64,000 nucleotides of DNA from Lampris incognitus (Eukaryota > Chordata > Actinopteri > Lampriformes > Lampridae): NCBI RefSeq assembly GCF_029633865.1, contig NC_079219.1, positions 14,054,637 to 14,118,636 on the forward strand. The letters are read 5' to 3'. The notes below the pieces were generated by a model that did not search any database, was not told where the DNA came from, and saw nothing but the letters and a program-made list of their open reading frames with translations. The number at the start of each line of letters is the position of its first letter. Position 1 is the stretch's first letter. The position numbers and the translations under genes are program-made. Below, in pieces: positions 1 through 11,000 of this stretch.

Positions 1-666
1 TTGTTTATGACCTCATCAAATCTATTGAAGAAAAAGTCTAGAAATTCATGGGCCATGACTGGTGAGTAGCTAATCGATGGCTACTTTTTAGTAAATTTAG
101 CTAGTGTCAAAGAGAAATCTGGGATTATGTTTATTAATATTGATTAAGCAAGAGAGTTGCACTGCTTTTGCTGCAGATAAAGCACGCTTGTATTTCAATA
201 AAAACTCATGCCAAGCTAGGTAAAAAAAACTTCCAATTTTGATTTTTGCCATTGACGTTGCAGTTTCCTGCAGGCCCGCTTAAGAGTGTGTGTCTCATTG
301 TTAAACCAGGGTGTAGGCCTCTTTAGTCAAATAGCTCTGGTAGCGAGAGGTGCAATTTCCCCTCAGGAATTAATAAAGTATTCTGATTCTGAATTGAATC
401 CAGGAGACCAGAGAGGGCCACATTTAAGTCACTAGTGAAATTTTCAAGTTTGTCTCTATGGTGAAAGGAGCCAAGACTTTAGGCAGCTGCTGGCTAAATG
501 CAGCTCCAGCGCACAGACCAATGTGGCGAGTGGCAATTACATCTGTGCCGACATTAACAGGATAGGCGAATGATGCTTCAAATTTAATGAGAGAATGATC
601 TGACATAGCAGGTGTGATTGGCAAGACAGTCAGATTAGAAACAGCTATCCCTTTAGGTAAAACCAA
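1..666 (-). mobile_element. L2-clade LINE fragment (endonuclease C-terminus and linker), continues past the left edge
   Basis: Seen: read on the minus strand, 660-424 encodes an endonuclease tail with the terminal catalytic motif SDH (AMSDHSLIKFE) preceded by LPKGIAVSNLTVLPIT, the usual layout at the end of an APE-type LINE endonuclease. After an interruption, 200-1 continues in two or three frames as the linker before the reverse transcriptase (FLLKYKRALSAAKAVQ, NPRFLFDT, AHEFLDFFFNRFDEVIN). Known: this linker style (YRKAL...NNPRFLFDT) is characteristic of vertebrate L2/CR1-group LINEs. Frameshifts and stops show that it is dead. The reverse transcriptase itself would lie left of base 1. The first 50 bases upstream of the endonuclease tail are a (GT)/(GAGT)/(GA) microsatellite, so the 5' side is lost. 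I am fairly sure of the LINE assignment and less sure of the exact clade. Confidence 0.75.
245..400 (+). mobile_element. Retroelement 3' tail inserted in the L2 fragment
   Basis: Between the two halves of the minus-strand L2 frame lies a plus-strand segment ending with CAGGAATTAATAAAGTATT followed by two CTGATT-like units. This is a common fish LINE/SINE terminus: a short motif, AATAAAGTA and a hexamer tail. The left boundary is uncertain and no clean target duplication was found. Confidence 0.45.
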
Positions 667-687
667 GTGTGTGTGTGTGAGTGAGTG

Positions 688-718
<31 letters not shown>
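667..718. repeat. Compound microsatellite (GT)n(GAGT)n(GA)n
   Basis: Direct reading shows GT dinucleotides, then GAGT tetranucleotides, then about 10 GA units. It translates into a spurious Ser/Leu/Thr-rich frame on the minus strand. Confidence 0.95.
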
Positions 719-722
<4 letters not shown>

Positions 723-741
723 TGTATGTACATATGCTCAT

Positions 742-2300
742 GGGGAAGGTATAACTAGTATGAATATTTAAGTTATCAATGAGAATATTTCAGAATTAAA
801 AATATTTGCATTGCTACAAGAACTCAAAACAAGGGGCTTCATATATTATTTTATTCTTATTGTAAATTTAACCAAGGACACAAGGGTTAATTTGACAGCA
901 ATGTAAGTTTTAAAGGAATTTTAGGACTCTTGATTCTTTTTTGGTTTTGGAGAAAAACTGACCCATATGAGGAATAAGGATTGGGTCTGAGCGATGTAAA
1001 TGGCTTATTTTTCATCTTTAAGTTACAGCCATCAAGAATTAATCTGTTTAGCTATGAGTGAATATCCTCTGAGCAGTCCTTCTGGAACAGTTTTCTGCAG
1101 ATATTATTTTGTAGATTGTGACGATATTAACCAGAGCACTCTGCATTCAAACATTTAAACCAGTGAACACATAGTACACTTCCAGGCCCTCTCATGTTCA
1201 TACAGTTCCTGGTATGCCTGTTTCTTTCTGGCTTCTGGTTTTGCTCCCTGGATTTCATCACATACAGTATTGTAAGGAGAGGAGACAAATCCTGGGATGT
1301 AAATGGGTATTAGGTACTGCTCATCGTCTCAGCAGGTCAACCTCTCCTACCTCTTTCTGCCTCCCCCCTAACCCTCTACCCCACCCCTGCCAGCTGCAGC
1401 CTCTCAAATGTTTAACCTGATTGGGGAATAATTTACAAAAAAAATGAATATAAGAGTCATGTAATATTCAGCATCTATTTCCAATTTACATTTCAGTCCA
1501 ATGAAAAAGAAACAGTCAGAATAAGTTTTTGTTTTTTTCACTAATTTTTATGGGTGAAAAACTTAAGCACAATAAATAAACAATAAACACAATATCAGGT
1601 TTATAGGTCACCATTATTCACATTTTATTTTCCCCACCCAACCCCTGCACAAAAACAACAACACATAATATAAAAACAGAAAAGAGTGAGTGAGAAGTAG
1701 ATGGCCAGGGGAAAAAAAGTGGAAAAGAAAAATAAATAAATAAACAAACAAATGAATAAATAAATACAAACAAATTATAGTTAAGTAAATTTTCAAAATA
1801 ACCACTGCTTCATCATGTTTATATTTGGCTATGGGATTAAGGAGTACATTGATCAGGGGTCCACTACAGGTCGATAATGTCATGTAGAAACTTAGGCAAT
1901 CAGTCAGAAGGATGAACAGATTAGCCATTAAAATAAGAGAAAAAGGGTTGCTACTTTTTTATAAAGTGGTTGCTTTATCTTCTCTAGATGCAAAAAAAGA
2001 CATATCTTTCAGCAATCATGTCAACCACGTTGGAATTGCAAGGGAGGGGCTCCGTTGGCACCCTGGAAAAAAATGGCCAGTAACAGGCAAGGCTGTAGAT
2101 TGTTATTCAACAACACCGAGAATACATCAAAAATCAAAGATTAATATTTTCCAAGCTTTGAGCAAGACCAGAACATATGAAAGGGGTAGATTGCTCCAAC
2201 ATTGAAAGCCTGACTTCATGTTGACTACTAGTGGGGCAAAGTTGGCCTCAAAAAGGGAGGGTACTGTGCAGGTAATCTTGACAAGACTGTTTGATGTTTT
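742..2300. other. No gene recognised; AT-rich spacer with a short (AAAT)n tract
   Basis: Low-copy AT-rich DNA. An AAAT/AAAC-type simple repeat lies near 1730-1780. Short open frames on either strand show no recognisable domain. The stretch from about 1600 could be old LINE 3' untranslated sequence, but nothing in it proves this. Confidence 0.6.
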
Positions 2301-2325
2301 TGAGCGAAAGTATTAATTGGTACTT

Positions 2326-2658
2326 CTATCCAGGAGCACAAAAACTATTTTAGTAGCCAAACTCACAGTGCCCTGGTAGGACAGGCTAGCAAGCTCTCAC
2401 CAACAGAAGAAAGACAAGTACCAGGATTTGACCAATGAAGCTCTCATCAAAGGATGATACGCAACCTTATTTCCCATCAAAGTCAGCAGTCGTGGTTTCC
2501 CAGCAACATCAGTGCGCTATTTCCTACAGAAGATGGGTTTGGAACCCAGAAAACTGAGGCAACCCATTGGGGAGATAGCCATGGCAGCTGAGACCAGCTC
2601 AAGATGGTTGTCGTGGATAAGAGCCCACAGTTGGAACCCTTCTGCAGGTGAAGGCTAA
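2326..2658 (+). pseudogene. Degenerate restriction-like nuclease-type domain of a retroelement
   Basis: Seen: one frame holds for about 110 codons with only two internal stops. It contains TKTILVAKLTVPW, KKDKYQDL, VSSRGFPATSVRYFL and AAETSSRWLSWIR. Known: many fish and invertebrate retroelement proteins end with a domain of the form (hydrophobic)ELTVPWE...ERKxxKYxxL...VEVGCRGF...AxxASRWLW, resembling the restriction-like endonuclease region of R2/NeSL/Hero-type non-LTR elements. In this copy the E after PW is replaced by a stop and CRGF reads SRGF, so it cannot be active. It lies just beyond the broken 3' end of the L1 on the opposite strand. No upstream reverse transcriptase of the same element is visible. 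The clade is inferred from remembered motif patterns. Confidence 0.55.
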
Positions 2659-2844
2659 TTTGGTCTTTGCTGTCCCACTCAGACAAGGCAAATAGGCTAA
2701 GGAGTAAAATGCTTGTGACCTGCTGAAGATGCAGAAGGGTTCCTCACAATGCTAATGCTCTGACCACCCTGCCACCAAGGAATACCATCAAGAGGAGTAA
2801 CTTGCAACATCTTAAGTAGTTCCTGCAGTTTCCGCTTATAGCAA

Positions 2845-3877
2845 AGCATATCTGATGTTTATTTCAATTGAGAAACATTCACTTTTCTGAAAATGTAGTT
2901 TGTAACCTAAAAATGATCCAAAGGCCCTTAGGATAGATTCAGTTGGGGGATGGACGACACTGGGTTTATTATAAAGAGCAAAATACTATCTGTATAAAGG
3001 GATAACCTATGCTCAACACCAAAGTGCATGATTCCTAGAAAATGGGGTGAGGCCTTGAGCGCTATAAAGAGCAGTTTAATTGTTACTGGGAAGAGTAGCA
3101 GGGATAATGGGCATCCCTGGTTTGTCCCCCTAGAGAGTGGAAAGTATGGGAAGTGTATAGGGTTTGTAGTGACACGGATGAAGGGAGAGGGGTGGAGCTG
3201 CCTAATCCATGAAATAAATTTGCCACCAAATCCAAATTTCTGTAAAACTGTACATAAATACTCCCACTCTACACAGTCAAAGGCCTTATCTGCATCTAAG
3301 GAGAGAATAGCCTCTGGAGGGCGATAAAAGTTAGAAGAATGGATGACATCTAAGAGTCTGGATATTGGAAAATGAATGCTGACCCCTGATAAGGCCAGTC
3401 TGATCATCAGAAATAATCCGAGGATGAATTTCTTCAAGGCGTCTGGCTGTATCACCTTAGCAATAACTTTACTTTCTGTGATAAGCAATGAAATTGGACA
3501 AAATTATCTGCACGCACTTTGTGGGGTCCTTGTCCTTTTTAAGTAAGAGCGGGATGGCTGCTTGAGTGGGTTTATGGGGCAGAGATCTATTCCTCCATGA
3601 CCCGATAAACATATCTAATAGAATTGGTGCAAGCTTGCCACAAAACATCTTATAAAACTTTGCTCCGTAGTCACCTGAGCCCAGCGCCTTGCCACTTTGC
3701 AGATTTAATAGCCTCTGTAGTCTCATCTATATGCAAAGACCTGTCCAAATGACTGGGCAACCCTGGGTCAATAGTAGGAAACTCTAAATCATTAAGAAAA
3801 TTGTCCATACCCCTTCTGTCTGATGGAGGTTCAGATTTATAGAGGGAGGTGTAAAAGGAGGGGCATCCGAGTAGCAT
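2845..3877 (-). pseudogene. L1 ORF2 reverse transcriptase remnant
   Basis: Non-LTR reverse transcriptase in three overlapping frames (3877-3671, 3726-3469, 3488-2928, then about 2940-2845). Motifs in order: LETFYTSLYKSE, a region equivalent to GPDG (SGDYGAKFYK), AAIPLLLKKDKDPTKC, motif A as SLDADKAFDCVEW, motif B as RGTNQGCPLS, and motif C as YTDSILLF. L1 enzymes have YADD at motif C. Here the second Asp is Ser, so a catalytic residue is gone. Downstream, FGSFLGYKLHFQKSECF continues in a shifted frame, matching the region after motif C. The frame upstream is found across the SINE, at 4287-4175. Confidence 0.9.
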
Positions 3878-4174
3878 AGTGGTCTATTCCATTGCCTACC
3901 AACACAGGGATCGCCAGGTCGAGTCCCCGTGTTATCTCTGGCTTGGTCGGGCATCCCTAAAGACACAATTGACCATGTCTGAGGGTGGGAAGTTGTATGT
4001 GGGTATTTGTCCTGGTCGCTGCACTAGCGCCTCCTCTGGTTGGTCAGGGCACCCCCCCCCAGATCGAGAGAGAGAGGGTGGAGCGGCAACCGGGACGGCT
4101 CAAAAAGAGCGGGGTAAGTGGCTAGATACAATTGGGGAGAAAAAAGGGGAGAAAAAAAAAGGAAGTGTAAAAGG
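3849..4174 (+). mobile_element. tRNA-derived SINE, family A, with TSD, inside L1
   Basis: The SINE body (3861-4164) starts GGGCATCCGAGTAGCATAGT and carries an A-box-like (TAGCATAGTGG) and a B-box-like (CAGGTCGAGTCCCC) sequence, then the family body (ACACAATTGACCATGTCTG, CTGGTCGCTGCACTAGCGCC) and the tail ATTGGGGAGAAAAAAGGGG plus A-run. GTGTAAAAGG flanks it at 3849-3858 and 4165-4174. The L1 frame LETFYTS is read on both sides. About 130 bp of the central body are deleted compared with other copies in the window. Confidence 0.92.
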
Positions 4175-4287
4175 TCTCTAAGACCTTGGTTACATCTTGG
4201 GGGTTGGAAACGAGATTGTTTGACCCATTCCTAATCTGAGGTATCAGCTGAGAGGCTGTTTGGTGCTTGAGCTGACTATCAAGTTGT
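4175..4287 (-). pseudogene. L1 ORF2 linker segment between SINE and RTE insert
   Basis: The minus strand encodes LKHQTASQLIPQIRNG...SNPQDVTKVLETFYTS, the L1 region between endonuclease and reverse transcriptase. It continues directly into the reverse transcriptase beyond the SINE. Upstream, the first part of the linker is missing at the RTE junction. Confidence 0.8.
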
Positions 4288-6396
4288 CGACTATTACTAC
4301 TACTACTTTCTGCTGCTCCCATTAGGGGTCACCACAGTGGATCATCCATTTCCATTTCGTCTGTCTTCTGCATCTTCCTCTATCACACCAGCCATCTGCA
4401 TGTCTTCCCTCACCACATCCATAAACCTCCTCTTTGGTCTTCCTCTTTTCCTCTTCCCTGGCAGCTCCATATTCAGTATCCTTCTCCCAATATACCCAGC
4501 ATCTCTCCTCCACACATGCCCAAGCCATCTCAATCTTGCCTCTCTTGCTTTGTCTCCAAACCGCCCAACTTGAGCAGTCTCTCTAATATAATCATTCCTA
4601 ATCTTGTCCTTCTTCATCACTCCCAATGAAAATCTTAGCATCTTCAAGTCCACCACCTCCACCTCTGCCTTCTGTCTTTTTGTCAGTGCCACTGTCTCCA
4701 AACCATATAACATAGCTGGTCTCACAACCATTTTGTAAACCTTTCCTTTAACTCTTGCTGGTACCCTTCTGTCGCAAATAACTCCTGACACTGTTCTCCA
4801 CCCACTCCACCTTGCCTGTACTCTTTTCTTCCTCTTGCTTCTGCACGCCCCGTTACTTTGAACAGTTGACCCCCAAGTATTTAAACTCATCCACCTACAT
4901 CACTTCTACTCCTTGCATCCTCACCATTCTACTGTCCTCCCTCTCACTCGTGCATAAGTATTCCGTCTTGCTCCTACTGACTTTCATTCCTCTTCTCTCC
5001 AGTGAATACCTCCACCTCTCCAGGCTCTCCTCGACCTACACCCTACTCTCACTACAGATCACAATGTCATCCGCTAACATCATAGTCCATGGAGACTCCT
5101 GCCTGATCTCATCTGTCAACCTGTCCATCACCACTGCAAATAAGAAAGGGCTCAGAGCCGATCCTTGATGTAATCTCACCTCCACCTTGAACCCATCTGC
5201 CATTTCAACCGCACACCTCACCATTGTCACACTTCCCTCATACATATCCTGTACCACTCCTACATACTTCTCTGCCAATCCCCACTTCCTCATACAATAC
5301 CACACCTCCTCTCTCAGCACCCTGTCATATGCTTTCTCTAAATCCACAAAGACACAATGTAACTCCTTCTGGCCTTCTCTATACTTCTCCATCAACATTC
5401 TCAAAGCAAAAATCCCATCGGTGGTGCACTTTCGCAGCATGAAACCATACTGCTGCTCACTAATCGTCACCTCTCCTCTTAACCTAACTTCTGTTACTCT
5501 TCAACTTTATACCTCTGTAGTTGCTACAGTTCTGCACATCGCCCTTGTTCTTGAAAATCGGTACCAGTATGCTTCTTCTGTACTCCTCAGGCATCCTATC
5601 ACTTTCCAAGATTGTGTTAAACAATCTAGTTAAAAACTCCACTGCCATCTGTCCTAAACATCTCCATGCCTCCACACGTATGTCATCAGGACCAACTGCC
5701 TTTCCACTCTTCATCCTCTTCACAACTGCCCTCACTTCCTCCTTGCTAATCCACTGCACTTCCTGATTCACTATCCCCACATCATCCAACCTTCTCTCGC
5801 TCTCATTTTCTTCATTCATCAGCCCCTCAAAGTACTCCTTCCACCTTCTCAACACACTCTCCTCACTTGTCAGCACATTCCCATCTCTATCCTTGATTGC
5901 CCTAACCTGCTGCAAATCCTTCCCAGCTTGGTCCCTCTGTCTAGCCAATGGGTACAAGTCCTTTTCTCCTTCCTTTGTGTCAACCTCTCATACAACTTGC
6001 CATATGCCTTTTCCTTTGCCTTCGCCACCTCTCTCTTCACTTTACGCTGCATCTCCTTGTACTCCTGCCATCTTTCTTCATCTCTCTAACTACCCCACTT
6101 GTTCTTTGCCAACCTCTTTCTCTGTATACTTTCCTGTACTCCCTCATTCCACCACCAAGTCTCCTTGTCTTCTTTCCTCTGTCCAGAAGACACACCAAGT
6201 ACCTTTCTAGCTTTATCCCTCACTATTTCTGCTGTGGCTGCCCAGCCATCCAGCAACTCTTAACTATGACCCTGTGCTTTTCTTAACTCCTTCCTGAACT
6301 CTACACAACAGCCTTCCTTCTTCAACTTCCACCATTTGATCCTTGGCTTTGCCTTCACGGTTTTCCTCTTTTTGATCACTAAGTCATCCTACAGAC
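4288..6396 (-). mobile_element. RTE-clade LINE copy 1 (5'-truncated), inside L1
   Basis: Minus-strand LINE ending in (TAG)n at 4288-4305. Reading 6390 to 4300: post-endonuclease segment (DLVIKKRKTVKAKPRIKWW), RKVKREVAKAKEKAYGKLYERL, WKEYFEGLMNEEN, SGKAVGPDDIRVEAW, ILVPIFKNKGDVQNCSNYRG, QYGFMLRKCTTDGIFALRML, motif A CVFVDLEKAYDRV, motif B LHQGSALSPFLFA, motif C MLADDIVI (the two catalytic Asp are kept), then YGLETVALTKRQ and RWLGHVWRRDAGYIGRR...RGRPKRRFMDVV near the C-terminus. Known: this C-terminal GHV-RR...RGRPK-R block and a trinucleotide 3' tail fit RTE-group LINEs. The endonuclease is absent because of 5' truncation. Several frameshifts, and a deletion of about 25 bp near 5500 relative to copy 2, make it inactive. 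Confidence 0.88.
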
Positions 6397-6409
6397 CACC
6401 ATCCCATGC

Positions 6410-6702
6410 TAGAATCCAATGCGAGAATAATTAGATTAGATTGTTTTATTAATGAAGGAAATATTTCGTGTGATTTCAATATTTCGTGGGATTTCTTATT
6501 AAGTATGAAGGTATCAATAGATTTAGAAATGTTACCACATAAATCCTTGTCAAGGAGTACAAAGACTTCAAGTTTCCAGAGAGAGTATTCCTTTCTAATC
6601 AGGTTGAAGGAAATATCCAATTGTAAGGGAGCATGATCTGAGATTGGACAGAGCCCATGAGAGTTCATTAAAAAAATAGTCTATCCAGGAGAAAGAGTGA
6701 TC
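6410..6702 (-). pseudogene. L1 endonuclease C-terminal segment
   Basis: The minus strand encodes FSWIDYFFMNSHG...ISDHAPLQLDI. The SDHAP motif carries the Asp-His catalytic pair at the end of L1-type APE endonucleases, and SWIDYFF precedes it as in L1. It is followed by the degenerate YSLWKLEVFVLLDKDLCG. The RTE copies abut both ends. Confidence 0.85.
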
Positions 6703-7995
6703 TACTACTACTTTCAGCTGTTCCCGTTATGGGTCGCCACAACGGATCATCCTTTTCCATCTCTTCCTGTCCTCTGCATCTTCCTCTGTCACACCAGCCA
6801 CCTGCATGTCCTCTCTCACCACATCCATAAACCTCCCCTTTGGCCTTCCTCTTTTCCTCTACCCTGGCAGCTCCATATTCAGTATCCTTCTCCCAATATA
6901 CCCAGCATCTCTCCTCTACACATGTTCAAACCATCTCAACCTTGTTTCTCTTGCTTTGTCTCCAAACCATCCAACCTGAGCAGTCTCTCTAATATACTCG
7001 TTCCTAATCCTGTCCTTCTTTGTCACTCCCAATGAACATCTTAGCATCTTCAACTCTGCCACCTCCAGCTCCACCTCCTGTCTTTTCATCAGTGCCACTG
7101 TCTCCAGACCATATAACATAGCTGGTCTCACAACCATTTTGTAAACTTTCCCTTTCCTTTAACTCTTGTTGGTACCCGTTTGTCGCAATTCACTCCTGTT
7201 TCTCTTCTCCACCCACTCCACCCTGCCTGCACTGTCTTCTTCACCTCTCTCTCCTGCAATCCCCATTACCTTGTACAGTTGACCCCAAGTATTTAAACTC
7301 ATACCTTTGTCACCTCTACTCCTTGTATCCTCCCCATTCCATTGTCCTCTCTCTCATTCACGCATATGTATTCCGTCTTGATCCTACTGACTTTCATTCC
7401 TCTTCGCTCCTGTGCATACCTCCACCTCTCCAGGCTCTCCTCCACCTGCAACCTACTCTTGCTACAAATCACAATGTCATTTGCTAACATCACAGTCCAC
7501 GGAGACTCCTGCCTGATCTTGTCCATCAACCTGCCCATCACCATTGCAAATAAGAAAGGGCTCAGAGCCGATCCTTGATGTAATCTCACCTCCACCTTGA
7601 ACCCATCTGTCATTCCAACCGCACACCTCACCATTGTCACACTCCCTTCATATGTATCCTGCACCACTCCTACGTACTTCTCTGCAACTCCTGACGTCCT
7701 CATACAATACCACACCTCCTCTCTCAGCACCCTGTCGTATGCTTTCTCTGAATCCGTAAAGACACAATATAACTCCTTTTGGCCTTCTCTATACTTCTCA
7801 ATCAACATTCTCAAAGCAATCATCGTATCTGTAGTGCTCTTTCATGGCATGAAACCATACTGCTGCTTGCTGATCATCACCTCTTCTCTTAATCTAGCGT
7901 CTATTACTCTTTCTCCTATCTTCATGCTGTGGCTGATCAAGTTTATACCTCTGTAGTTGCTACAATTCTGCACATCGCCCTTATTCTTGATGAAC
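6703..7995 (-). mobile_element. RTE-clade LINE copy 2 (5'-truncated), inside the L1 endonuclease
   Basis: Close relative of copy 1, same strand, ending in (TAG)n at 6703. It includes motif A (CVFTDSEKAYDRV), motif B (LHQGSALSPFLFA) and motif C as MLANDIVI, where one catalytic Asp is Asn. The C-terminal part VRPAMLYGLETVALMKRQ...RWFEHV is frame-broken. It is cut at the reverse transcriptase N-terminus, where copy 1 continues with ILVPIFKNKG. L1 coding resumes on both sides (FLFSHV upstream, SWIDYFF downstream), so this copy entered the L1 endonuclease. No convincing direct duplication is visible at its ends. Confidence 0.88.
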
Positions 7996-7999
7996 ATGT

Positions 8000-8740
8000 G
8001 AAAAAAGGAAATGATTTTAAAAGTTGGTTTAGAATCTCCAGGGGTCTACACACCCATAAAGGTCAACAGAGAACTGGACATTTTTGGTTGGAGTTGAGGA
8101 TTTGGGGCTACAGCAGTCCAAAAGGGGGTTCAGAACCCAGTTTAAATCCTCCTCAAAAATATCCAGCCATTATCCACACCGCTTATCCTGCTCTAAGTGC
8201 CATGGGGACGCCGGAGCCCATCCCAGCAGTCACCGGGTGGCAGGCAGGGAGACACTTCGGACAGGCTGCCAGGCCATCACAGTGCAATAATATGATTATG
8301 CATATTCAGGTTTGGGAGAGAGGAGAAAATCTTGTCTATAATATTGACATCAACCCAATTGGGATCACAGACATTTACTAAAAGAACTGGGGTCTGATAT
8401 AGAGTACCTGTCAGAATCATATATCTGCCCTTTTGGTTCCCAATAATGTTTGAGGGTGTGAACTGGATCCTTTTTTTCCAATCAATATTTTTACCCCTCT
8501 GGCTCTTGTATTGAATTTAGAATGAAACATCTGACAGATCCAAGGTTTGTGTAGTCTAATCTGATCTGCTGTTTTTAAATGGGTTTCCTGTAGGAACATA
8601 ATATCAGCCTTCAAGTTTTTAAGGTGAGTAAAAATCTTGGAGTGTTTGACTGAACCATTCATGGATTTAACATTCCACGAAATTAGTCTAACTGAATAGA
8701 CCCTCCTACTACCACAGTCAATGAGTATAGAAGTCATTAT
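8000..8740 (-). pseudogene. L1 endonuclease N-terminal and middle segments
   Basis: The minus strand from 8700 reads VRLISWNVKSMNGSVKHSKI, then LKADIMFLQETHL, the Asn and Glu metal-binding motifs of APE endonucleases (N in SWNVK, E in LQETHL). It then passes through YAPN-like NVCDPNWVDVN and SSLPNLNMHNHI, is interrupted by a SINE fragment, and resumes as DLNWVLNPLLDCCSPKSSTP and VDPWRF...FLFSHV. The order and spacing match an L1 endonuclease. The start is near 8735. Several stops are present. Confidence 0.88.
8154..8293 (-). mobile_element. 5'-truncated family B SINE with imperfect TSD, inside L1
   Basis: 8163-8284 is the tail half of the (CA)n SINE family: CCATTATCCACACCGCTTAT, CCGGAGCCCATCCCAGCAGT, then it stops before the CA tract. 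It is flanked by CAAAAATAT (8154-8162) and CAATAATAT (8285-8293), 8 of 9 identical. L1 endonuclease codons lie on both sides. Confidence 0.82.
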
Positions 8741-10101
8741 TTAGATTGGAGTTGAATGGGCTGGCATAAAAGCAGTGTAGGAGATAGCACCTGAGCCAAC
8801 CCCCTGCATAGACCAGTGTAAAGCTGTGTGGACTCCATGAGTACACAGATAAAGTGGCCAGAGGCAACAAAGAAAAAAAGAGAAAAAAAGTGGAAAAATA
8901 TATGAGTAACAAATGAGCCCACAATGAATACAATAAAAACACAGACAATACCCTCCTAGGTTCTCTTTCCCAAACAAAGAGAGCCGCAGGTATACATTGA
9001 AAGACAACCGGTGCATCCACTCTCTACATACGTAATCTAGAATTGATAGGCTATTCTATCCACTAAGAGCATGATTCCCTAAGGTAGTGGGTATAATAAA
9101 ATTTACCAAAATAAACACGTTATGACAAGTTATATTTGAAACAGCTGCAGCAGGGACACAGTTGAATCACTGCCACCGACTTGTGAGGAACTGATAAGGG
9201 TATCAGAGTACAGCAAATTTGAGAACTACAGAGTCAGAAACAGTTTGGAATAGAAGAACGATATCCAAACTGAGGGAAGAAAACTCATACACCTAAAACC
9301 AGAATCATAAAGAGTTTGGTCAAGTTGGTGTCAGGTTAACCCCTTACAAAATAATTTGGATTATGAAATAAATAGAAGAAACACAATAAAATAGTAGAGC
9401 TCTGATATACCTGTTAGGTAGCCAACACATAGGTGTGTTGCCAGACTCCATCTATAAAAGCCTAATAGTACCTGGCCAATAAGCAGATCAACTAGAAAAC
9501 ATTGATTAACAACTAGACTATAAACACAGAAATGGTAGTATTATATTGAGAGTAACAGTGAGCACTGGCAAGGATATCAACATTTTTGTGTATAAAACCA
9601 GGCCTGGGGAGTTTGGTCACATTAGTTTCCAGCTTACTCTTCACAAAATAATTTGGAGCCAGCTGGTGACTAAGCCACATGAAAAAAAATAAATAAATGA
9701 AAGTAGACATAATAGAATAACAACCCTGATATGTCCATTAGGTATCCAACAGGTCCGGCTATGAACCAAACTCCATCCAGACTATACAGACTCAGTGTGG
9801 CTTGGCAAATCAACTGAGAATTACCAGCCTAAATGTGTCATTGCCATAGAGAGACTGACTACATTTAAACAAAGTCGGCATGAGCCAAGTTCAAGAAGAG
9901 CATGCTGACAATAGCGACACTTATGTAAACGTTTTAACAGTTGCGACTAAATACAACAAAATGGCATGACTCTGTCCTTGTTTACCCTAAAAATCCCTCA
10001 TTGACTGTTTACGCATTATTCACATCAGTCTTGCCAGTTGGAATTGTAGAAAGCTTGAGCGGCAAGAAAGCAGTCAAATTAAAAAGTTTGTCCATCAATA
10101 T
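8741..10101 (-). mobile_element. L1 inter-ORF region with an old internal tandem duplication
   Basis: No open frame of note. Two diverged blocks, about 9310-9480 and 9606-9800, share GAGTTTGGTCA, ACAAAATAATTTGGA, a run with ATAGAA...ACACAATAAAATAG / CATAATAGAATAAC, CTGATAT, GTAGCCAACA / GTATCCAACA, and AACTGGCCAATAAGCAGATCAAC / TGGCTTGGCAAATCAAC-like ends. They look like two monomers of a ~300-bp unit inside the spacer between ORF1 and ORF2. Confidence 0.6.
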
Positions 10102-10960
10102 CTACGTGGAGGCGAGCAGGGTAAAGAAGCTCAAAGCGAATGTTCCTTCTGTATAGTTTGACTTTGACGTCACTGAAAGTTGCGTGCCTCTGGGCCAGGC
10201 ATGCACTGAAACTAGGTAGAGGGAGAGCTTGTGCCCATGGAAATGCAAATCCACCTTCCTCTTTCCGCAGATGCGGTCCTTATCCTGGTAGTAGTGGAAA
10301 AGCACGATGAAGGCCCAGGGTCTAATATTATGTCCTCTTGTGGTGTTCCCTCTCCCCAGACTGTGTGCGCGGTCTAGTTTCAGCAATGTAGGGAAGAACT
10401 TAGCCCCAAAAATGTCAGAAAAGACCGCCGTCATAAGCTTCATCAGGTCTGAGCCTTCCATCTTCTCTGGGATACCGACCAATCAAATTGGATCTGCGTG
10501 AATGATTTTCCAAATCACCTACCTTGTCAACTGGCACACCATGTTCAGTTTTCAGCGTAGCTATACGTTCTCCAATTCTACAACTCTGTCACTGCAGTTG
10601 GATAAGCCAGTCTGCATCGCGGTTATTCACCGGGCATGTAGGTCCATGGAGGAATCCATGCATCTCTTGTCTGCAGCATCCCTCGGCTCCACCATTGGTG
10701 GATTGTGTTGAGCCAAGGGATGCGTTGACTAGAGGCAGAGCTTTATCAAGCAAAGTGACGGTTGTAGTGAGGTCGTTGAGTAGAACAGAGCGGAGATTTT
10801 TCAGGTCAGTTGGTAGCTTGGTAATGCTAGCTGACGAACACACCTCTATCATTGGGTGGTTAACCAATGTGTTAGCTAGGTTGCAAGCCTGAATGTTAGC
10901 CGGGTTGCTAGCTGTGGATGAGCTCAGCGTTTTCTCATTTTTCCTCACTTTTCCTGCCAT
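10102..10960 (-). pseudogene. L1 ORF1 (RNA-binding chaperone) remnant
   Basis: Known role: L1 ORF1 proteins coat the element RNA as coiled-coil trimers. Seen: the start ATG is at 10960 (MAGKVRKNEKTLSSST). A heptad-like stretch follows (LPTDLKNLRSVLLNDLTTTV), then, after frameshifts, VGDLENHSRRSNLIG, the LEN-SRR-N core of the RNA-recognition domain, and then VGIPEKMEGSD, KLDRAHSLGR, RPWAFIVLFHYYQDK and KVDLHFHGHKLSLY. These match the order of a fish L1 ORF1. The break between 10589 and 10482 contains at least two stops. The start was chosen because MAGK... begins the conserved basic N-terminus. Confidence 0.82.
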
Positions 10961-11000
10961 TGCGAAGTGTAATGATGTACTATGGGCCTTTTTATCAAAT

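Noticed and set aside
3028..3327. 99-codon plus-strand frame
   Set aside because: Antisense to the L1 reverse transcriptase.
4337..5633. Plus-strand open frames rich in Ser/Pro/Thr/Leu at 4.3-5.6 kb and 7.3-8.0 kb
   Set aside because: They are antisense shadows of the RTE reverse transcriptase, whose motifs are on the minus strand.
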